This document shows, piece by piece, positions 59,886 to 64,000 of a DNA stretch of 64,000 bases (within the stretch, counting starts at the first letter, position 1; each line of letters opens with the position of its first letter). The stretch is taken from contig JAIPCZ010000007.1 in the NCBI GenBank assembly GCA_021737975.1, positions 35,010 to 99,009 on the forward strand. Direction: 5' to 3'. The position numbers and the translations under genes are program-made. The stretch is from Polaromonas sp. GTDB lineage: Bacteria > Pseudomonadota > Gammaproteobacteria > Burkholderiales > Burkholderiaceae_C. The notes under the pieces are model-generated. The model saw nothing but the letters and a program-made list of their open reading frames with translations. It searched no databases and was not told where the DNA came from.

Positions 59886-60920
59886 ATGAACTTGAAACGT
59901 ACCCTGCTCAAAACCGTGGCTGCTGCCGCGTTTGCCTCCATTGGCATGGGCGCTGCCCTGGCTGCTGACATCACCGGCGCCGGCGCCACATTCCCGTTCC
60001 CCATCTACGCCAAATGGGCTGAGGCTTACAAGAAAGAAACCGGCACTGGCCTGAACTACCAGTCCATCGGTTCCTCGGGCGGTATTCGCCAGATCCGCGC
60101 CAAAACCGTGGCTTTCGGCGCCTCCGACGCGCCGGTCAAGGGTGAAGAACTCGACAGGGACGGCATGGTGCAGTTTCCCGCCATCATCGGCGGCACCGTT
60201 CCAGTGTTCAACCTTGACGGCTTCAAGTCTGGCGATCTGCGTGTGACCGGCCCCGTGCTGGCCGAAATGTTCATGGGCAAAATCAGCAAGTGGAACGATC
60301 CCAAGCTGGCCGCGCTGAACCCGGGCAAGAAGTTGCCTGACACGACCATCACCGTTGTCCACCGCGCCGACGGCTCGGGCACCACCTTCAACTGGACGGA
60401 TTACCTTAGCTCGGTCAGCAAAGAGTGGAGCGATACCGTGGGCAAAGGCGCTGCCGTGAAATGGCCGGCGCCCACCTCTGTGGGCGGCAAGGGCAACGAA
60501 GGTGTGGCTGCCAACGTGACCCGCTCCAAAGGTTCGCTGGGCTACGTGGAATACGCCTACGCCAAGAAGAACAACATCTCGGTGTTGGCGCTGGAGAACA
60601 AAGACGGTAAGTACATCATGCCTGATGACGTGACCTTCGCCGCCGCAGCTGCCGGTGCGGACTGGTCCAAGGCCCCTGGCATGGGAATTTCGCTGGTGAG
60701 CCAGCCCGGTGCCACTGCCTACCCGGTCGTCACAGCTTCTTTCATCTTGATGTACAAGGAGCCCGCAAACAAGGCCGAAAGCGCCGAAGTGCTGAAGTTT
60801 TTTGACTGGGCTTTCAAGAGCGGCAAGGGCCTGGCCACCGAGCTGGACTATGTGCCGCTGCCCGACAGTCTGACCAAGCAGATTCGCGAGCGTGTCTGGA
60901 CCCAGGTCAACACCAAGTGA
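59886..60920 (+). CDS. pstS: Phosphate-binding periplasmic protein PstS
   Basis: High-affinity phosphate-binding protein of the Pst importer, 344 residues from the ATG at 59886; the extra track residues cover the Pho box. The signal peptide is MNLKRTLLKTVAAAAFASIG through ALAADI. Phosphate contacts are in ITGAGATFPFPIYAKW, IGSSGGIRQI, FGASDAPV and VVHRADGSGTTFNWTDYL. It is followed by a strong hairpin before pstC. Confidence 0.97.
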   Translation: MNLKRTLLKTVAAAAFASIGMGAALAADITGAGATFPFPIYAKWAEAYKKETGTGLNYQSIGSSGGIRQIRAKTVAFGASDAPVKGEELDRDGMVQFPAIIGGTVPVFNLDGFKSGDLRVTGPVLAEMFMGKISKWNDPKLAALNPGKKLPDTTITVVHRADGSGTTFNWTDYLSSVSKEWSDTVGKGAAVKWPAPTSVGGKGNEGVAANVTRSKGSLGYVEYAYAKKNNISVLALENKDGKYIMPDDVTFAAAAAGADWSKAPGMGISLVSQPGATAYPVVTASFILMYKEPANKAESAEVLKFFDWAFKSGKGLATELDYVPLPDSLTKQIRERVWTQVNTK

Positions 60921-60951
60921 TTGTTCAGCGCGCCGGATAAACCCGGACCAC

Positions 60952-60984
60952 AACCACCAGCACACCACAAGTTTGCTGGTGGTT
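60952..60984 (+). other. Intercistronic hairpin between pstS and pstC
   Basis: AACCACCAGCA and TGCTGGTGGTT pair perfectly over 11 bp with an 11-nt loop. There is no long T-tract, so it is more likely a message-stabilising or partial attenuating structure that keeps PstS above the membrane subunits. Confidence 0.65.
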
Positions 60985-61018
60985 TGATGTTCTCTCACCG
61001 ACTATTCAGGGAGCCCTT

Positions 61019-62026
61019 ATGCCAGCAGCAGTCACCATGAATTCAACCCCTGCCACCACCTTAAATAGCGACCTGCCCAGTGCATCCATGGTGGCAGTCG
61101 CCCGCAAGCAGCGCCTGCAAGATGTCATCTTCCACCGCCTGACGCAATCTTTTTCGCTCATGGTGCTGGTGGTGCTGGTCGGCATCCTTGTTTCGTTGTT
61201 CGTCAACGCCTGGCCCACGTTTGCCAAATTCGGCGCCCATTTCCTCTGGTACGTGGAGTGGGACATCATCAATGAAGAATTCGGTGCCGCGATTTCCATC
61301 GTCGGCACGGTCATTAGCGCGGGCATTGCCTTGATTTTTGCGGTGCCGCTGGCGTTTGGTATCGCCGTGTTCCTGACCGAAACCTGCCCGGTGTGGTTGC
61401 GCCGTCCACTGGGCACGGCCATCGAACTGCTGGCAGCCGTGCCTTCGATCATTTACGGCATGTTTGGCCTGTTCGTGTTTGCGCCGGTTTACGCAGACTA
61501 TTTGCAGGTGCCGTTGCAAAGCGTGCTCGGTGGCATGCCGCTTGTGGGCTGGCTGTTTGGTGGCGCCACCAACGGCCTGGGCATCCTGGCTGCAGGCATC
61601 ATTCTCGCGTTCATGGTGCTGCCTTTTGTGGCCGCCGTGATGCGCGACGTGTTCGAGATCACGCCGCCCATTCTGCGCGAATCGGCTTACGCCCTGGGCT
61701 GCACCACTTGGGAAGTGGTGGGCAAAGTGGTGCTGCCTTACACCCAAAAAGGCGTCATCGGCGGCATCATGCTGGGCCTGGGACGCGCGCTGGGCGAGAC
61801 CATGGCGGTCACCTTCGTGATTGGCAACGCCAACCGTTTGCCGACCTCGCTGTTCTCCCCCGGCACGTCCATTGCCTCGGTGCTGGCCAACGAGTTTGGC
61901 GAGGCGGAAGGCTTGCACTTCAACACCTTGTTTGCCCTCGGTTTCCTGCTGTTCTGCATCACGTTTGTGGTGCTGGCCATGGCCAAGCTGTTGATCATGC
62001 GGGCCGAAAAGGCCAAGGGCACCTAA
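61019..62026 (+). CDS. pstC: Phosphate ABC transporter permease PstC
   Basis: Membrane subunit of the Pst importer, 335 residues with about six helices. The start at 61019 follows AGGGAGCCCTT. The permease coupling (EAA) region is ESAYALGCTTWEVVGKVVLP followed by GIMLGLGRALGETMAV. An N-terminal extension of about 40 residues precedes the first helix (LMVLVVLVGILVSLFVNAW). Confidence 0.96.
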   Translation: MPAAVTMNSTPATTLNSDLPSASMVAVARKQRLQDVIFHRLTQSFSLMVLVVLVGILVSLFVNAWPTFAKFGAHFLWYVEWDIINEEFGAAISIVGTVISAGIALIFAVPLAFGIAVFLTETCPVWLRRPLGTAIELLAAVPSIIYGMFGLFVFAPVYADYLQVPLQSVLGGMPLVGWLFGGATNGLGILAAGIILAFMVLPFVAAVMRDVFEITPPILRESAYALGCTTWEVVGKVVLPYTQKGVIGGIMLGLGRALGETMAVTFVIGNANRLPTSLFSPGTSIASVLANEFGEAEGLHFNTLFALGFLLFCITFVVLAMAKLLIMRAEKAKGT

Positions 62027-62071
62027 GGCGGCCTGCCACGCTCCTGCAGCACTCAAGCAAAGAACACCACC

Positions 62072-62929
62072 ATGCAACTGAACTCCTCCCCCCTGTACCG
62101 CAGCCGCCATCGCACCAACCTGATTGGGCTGACGCTTTCGATGGCCGCCATGACCCTTGGCCTCATCGCACTGCTCTGGATCCTTTTTGTGCTGTTTTCC
62201 AACGGCATCGCAGCGCTGGAGCTTAGCCTGTTCACGCAGGACACACCTGCCCCCGGTTCCGAGGGCGGCGGTTTGCGCAACGCGATCGTCGGCAGCCTGA
62301 TGATCGTGGGTCTGGCGGTGCTGGTGTCCACACCCGTCGGCGTCCTGGCTGGCATTTACCTCACCGAATACGGCGACACCAGCAAGACCGCCGAGTTCAC
62401 CCGTTTTGTGACCGACATCATGCTGTCGGCCCCGTCCATCGTGCTGGGCCTGTTTGTATACGCCATCGCCGTGGCCACAGTGGGCAACTTCTCTGGTTAC
62501 GCGGGCAGTTTGGCGCTTTCGCTGATCGCGATTCCCGTGGTCATGCGCACTACCGAAAATATGCTGCGCCTGGTGCCCGGCAGCTTGCGCGAGGCGGCTT
62601 TTGCGCTGGGCGCACCACGCTGGAAAGTATCCACCATGGTCACGCTGCGCGCCGCCAAAAGCGGCGTGATCACGGGCTTGCTGCTGGCCGTGGCGCGCAT
62701 CAGCGGCGAGACGGCGCCCCTGCTGTTCACCGCGTTGAACAACCAGTTCTTCAGCACCAACATGAACGCGCCCATGGCCAACCTGCCTGTGGTGATCTTC
62801 CAGTTCGCCATGAGCCCCTACGACAACTGGATTGACCTGGCCTGGGGCGGTGCGTTGCTGATCACCCTGGCCGTGCTGGCGCTCAACATCCTGGCCCGCA
62901 TTTTTTTCCGCGAAAAAGTTCGCGCCTGA
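62072..62929 (+). CDS. pstA: Phosphate ABC transporter permease PstA
   Basis: Second membrane subunit, 285 residues with about six helices. Landmarks are GGGLRNAIVGSLMIVGLAVL, TDIMLSAPSIVLGLFVY, the EAA loop LREAAFALGAPRWKVSTMVT and the following SGVITGLLLAVARISGETAP. The gap to pstC is 45 nt and to pstB 27 nt. Confidence 0.96.
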   Translation: MQLNSSPLYRSRHRTNLIGLTLSMAAMTLGLIALLWILFVLFSNGIAALELSLFTQDTPAPGSEGGGLRNAIVGSLMIVGLAVLVSTPVGVLAGIYLTEYGDTSKTAEFTRFVTDIMLSAPSIVLGLFVYAIAVATVGNFSGYAGSLALSLIAIPVVMRTTENMLRLVPGSLREAAFALGAPRWKVSTMVTLRAAKSGVITGLLLAVARISGETAPLLFTALNNQFFSTNMNAPMANLPVVIFQFAMSPYDNWIDLAWGGALLITLAVLALNILARIFFREKVRA

Positions 62930-62956
62930 CATCCCTCTTCGAATCTGGACATCACC

Positions 62957-63763
62957 ATGAACGCTACTGCTCCTGCACAAGCCCCTTCTCCAACGACAGA
63001 CGCGCCCAAGAAAAATGCGCTGGAAGTGCGTAATCTCGATTTCTTCTACGGTAAATTCCAAGGCCTCAAAGGCGTCAATCTGAACATTGAAGAACGCAAG
63101 GTGACCGCCTTCATTGGCCCCTCGGGCTGTGGTAAGTCGACGCTGCTGCGCACCTTGAATCGCATGTACAGCCTGTACCCCGGCCAGCGCGCCGAAGGCG
63201 AAATCACTTTCTACGGTCAAAACATCCTGGACCCCAAGCAGGACCTGAATCTGCTGCGCGCCCGTATCGGCATGGTGTTTCAGAAGCCCACCCCGTTTCC
63301 CATGACCATCTACGACAACATCGCCTTCGGTGTGAAGTTGTATGAAAACCTGAACAAGGACGACATGGACGAGCGCGTGGAATGGGCGCTGTCCAAGGCC
63401 GCGTTATGGAACGAAGTGAAAGACAAGCTCGGACAGAACGGCATGAGCCTCTCGGGAGGCCAGCAGCAGCGCCTGTGCATTGCGCGCAGCGTCGCCGTCA
63501 AACCCTCGGTACTGTTACTGGATGAGCCGACCTCGGCCCTTGATCCGATTTCCACCGGCAAGGTGGAGGAACTGGTGCACGAGCTCAAGAGCGAGTACAC
63601 GATTGCCATCGTCACGCACAACATGCAGCAGGCTGCCCGCTGCAGCGACTACACCGCCTACATGTACCTGGGCGAACTGATCGAATTCGGCTCCACCGAT
63701 CAGATATTCTTGAAACCGAACCGTCAGGAGACCGAGGACTACATCACCGGCCGTTTCGGTTGA
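62957..63763 (+). CDS. pstB: Phosphate ABC transporter ATPase PstB
   Basis: ATPase of the Pst importer, 268 residues. Walker A is [17 protein letters not shown] near residue 55, the Q-loop is [17 protein letters not shown] (specific to PstB), the signature is [14 protein letters not shown], Walker B is [15 protein letters not shown], and the switch His is in IVTHNMQQA. It is 15 nt before the second phoU. Confidence 0.97.
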   Translation: MNATAPAQAPSPTTDAPKKNALEVRNLDFFYGKFQGLKGVNLNIEERKVTAFIGPSGCGKSTLLRTLNRMYSLYPGQRAEGEITFYGQNILDPKQDLNLLRARIGMVFQKPTPFPMTIYDNIAFGVKLYENLNKDDMDERVEWALSKAALWNEVKDKLGQNGMSLSGGQQQRLCIARSVAVKPSVLLLDEPTSALDPISTGKVEELVHELKSEYTIAIVTHNMQQAARCSDYTAYMYLGELIEFGSTDQIFLKPNRQETEDYITGRFG

Positions 63764-63778
63764 TCAGCAGCAAAAAGC

Positions 63779-64000
63779 ATGTCAGACAAACACCTGTCCT
63801 CACAGTTCGACGCGGAACTTTCTTATGCTTCTGCCCTGGTCATGGAACTGGGTGGTCTGGTTGAGTCGCAAGTCCGCCAAGCCATTTACGCCTTGGAGCA
63901 GTTCAACGGGGAAGCCGCCCGCCAGGTGATGGCGGCCGAGGCCAATGTCAATGCGATGGAGGTGGACATCGACCGTGAGATCTCCCGCATCATTGCCTTG
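63779..64000 (+). CDS. phoU: PhoU paralogue (copy 2), cut by the window end
   Basis: Starts at the ATG at 63779 and stays open to the last base, giving 74 residues: MSDKHLSSQFDAELSYASAL and later VNAMEVDIDREISRIIAL. It aligns without gaps to copy 1 at about three quarters identity. Not in the ORF track because the stop is outside. Its place after pstB is the classical phoU position; copy 1 is with phoBR. Whether both are functional cannot be judged from this part. Confidence 0.9.
   Translation, partial: MSDKHLSSQFDAELSYASALVMELGGLVESQVRQAIYALEQFNGEAARQVMAAEANVNAMEVDIDREISRIIAL

Noticed and set aside
61061-63220. 719-residue minus-strand ORF opposite pstC-pstA-pstB
   Set aside because: His/Gln/Gly-rich antisense translation spanning three recognised genes.

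Overview
The window reads as a stretch of a betaproteobacterial chromosome, order Burkholderiales and most likely family Comamonadaceae (Rhodoferax/Polaromonas-like). This rests on recognised protein families, GC-rich codon use and gene order (ybgC-tolQRA, ndk-rlmN-pilW-rodZ-ispG-hisS-yfgM-bamB-der-hfq-hflXKC-yjeT-hisZ-purA, odhAB-lpd-zapE, pstSCAB-phoU). No similarity search was possible, so the genus is an inference. The DNA is mostly housekeeping, densely packed, and many junctions are 1-nt (TAATG) or 4-nt (ATGA) overlaps. I saw no tRNA, rRNA, CRISPR array, insertion sequence or prophage.

Layout. 0-6.1 kb (+): riboflavin genes ribBA and ribH, nusB, a class I aminotransferase, then ybgC-tolQ-tolR-tolA without tolB/pal. 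6.1-9.7 kb (-): dnaE. 9.8-15.3 kb: an accessory signalling locus with a LuxR-type response regulator (+) facing a hybrid sensor kinase, an orphan periplasmic binding protein and a TonB-dependent receptor (all -). 15.4-17.8 kb: a YbbA-type ABC ATPase divergent from a TesA-like esterase and mnmH/selU. 17.8-35.6 kb (-): a small basic protein, metC-like lyase, phosphoribosyltransferase, purA, hisZ, DUF2065, hflCKX, hfq, der, bamB, yfgM, hisS, ispG, rodZ, pilW, rlmN and ndk, nearly continuous. 35.7-38.6 kb (-): rluB, scpB, rluD. 38.7-40.2 kb (+): bamD and a PP2C phosphatase. 40.3-50.8 kb (-): zapE, lpd, odhB, odhA, prpE and a flavoprotein. 51-55 kb (+): trxA, rho, rpmE (type B L31) and a glycosyltransferase-like membrane protein. 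54.8-64 kb: a Pho island with phoU-phoB-phoR (-) divergent from a small orphan gene, ppk2, pstSCAB and the start of a second phoU (+).

How the genes work together. The Pho island joins the high-affinity phosphate transporter, the PhoR/PhoB two-component system, two PhoU paralogues and a polyphosphate kinase 2. Two well-formed Pho boxes (TGTCAY repeats 11 bp apart) precede the small gene/ppk2 pair and pstS, so phosphate starvation and polyphosphate metabolism are probably co-regulated. The TonB receptor/binding protein/hybrid kinase/LuxR locus has the parts of an outer-membrane-to-transcription sensing route but no permease or transport ATPase next to the binding protein. Together with the Pho island it is the best candidate here for under-described biology.

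Several start codons differ from the ORF track. Non-ATG starts are likely for tolR (GTG), hfq (GTG), hflX (GTG), zapE (GTG), yjeT (TTG), ppk2 (TTG) and a 55-residue basic protein (TTG) that the track missed. The ORF-track lines I left out are antisense or out-of-frame shadows of these genes.
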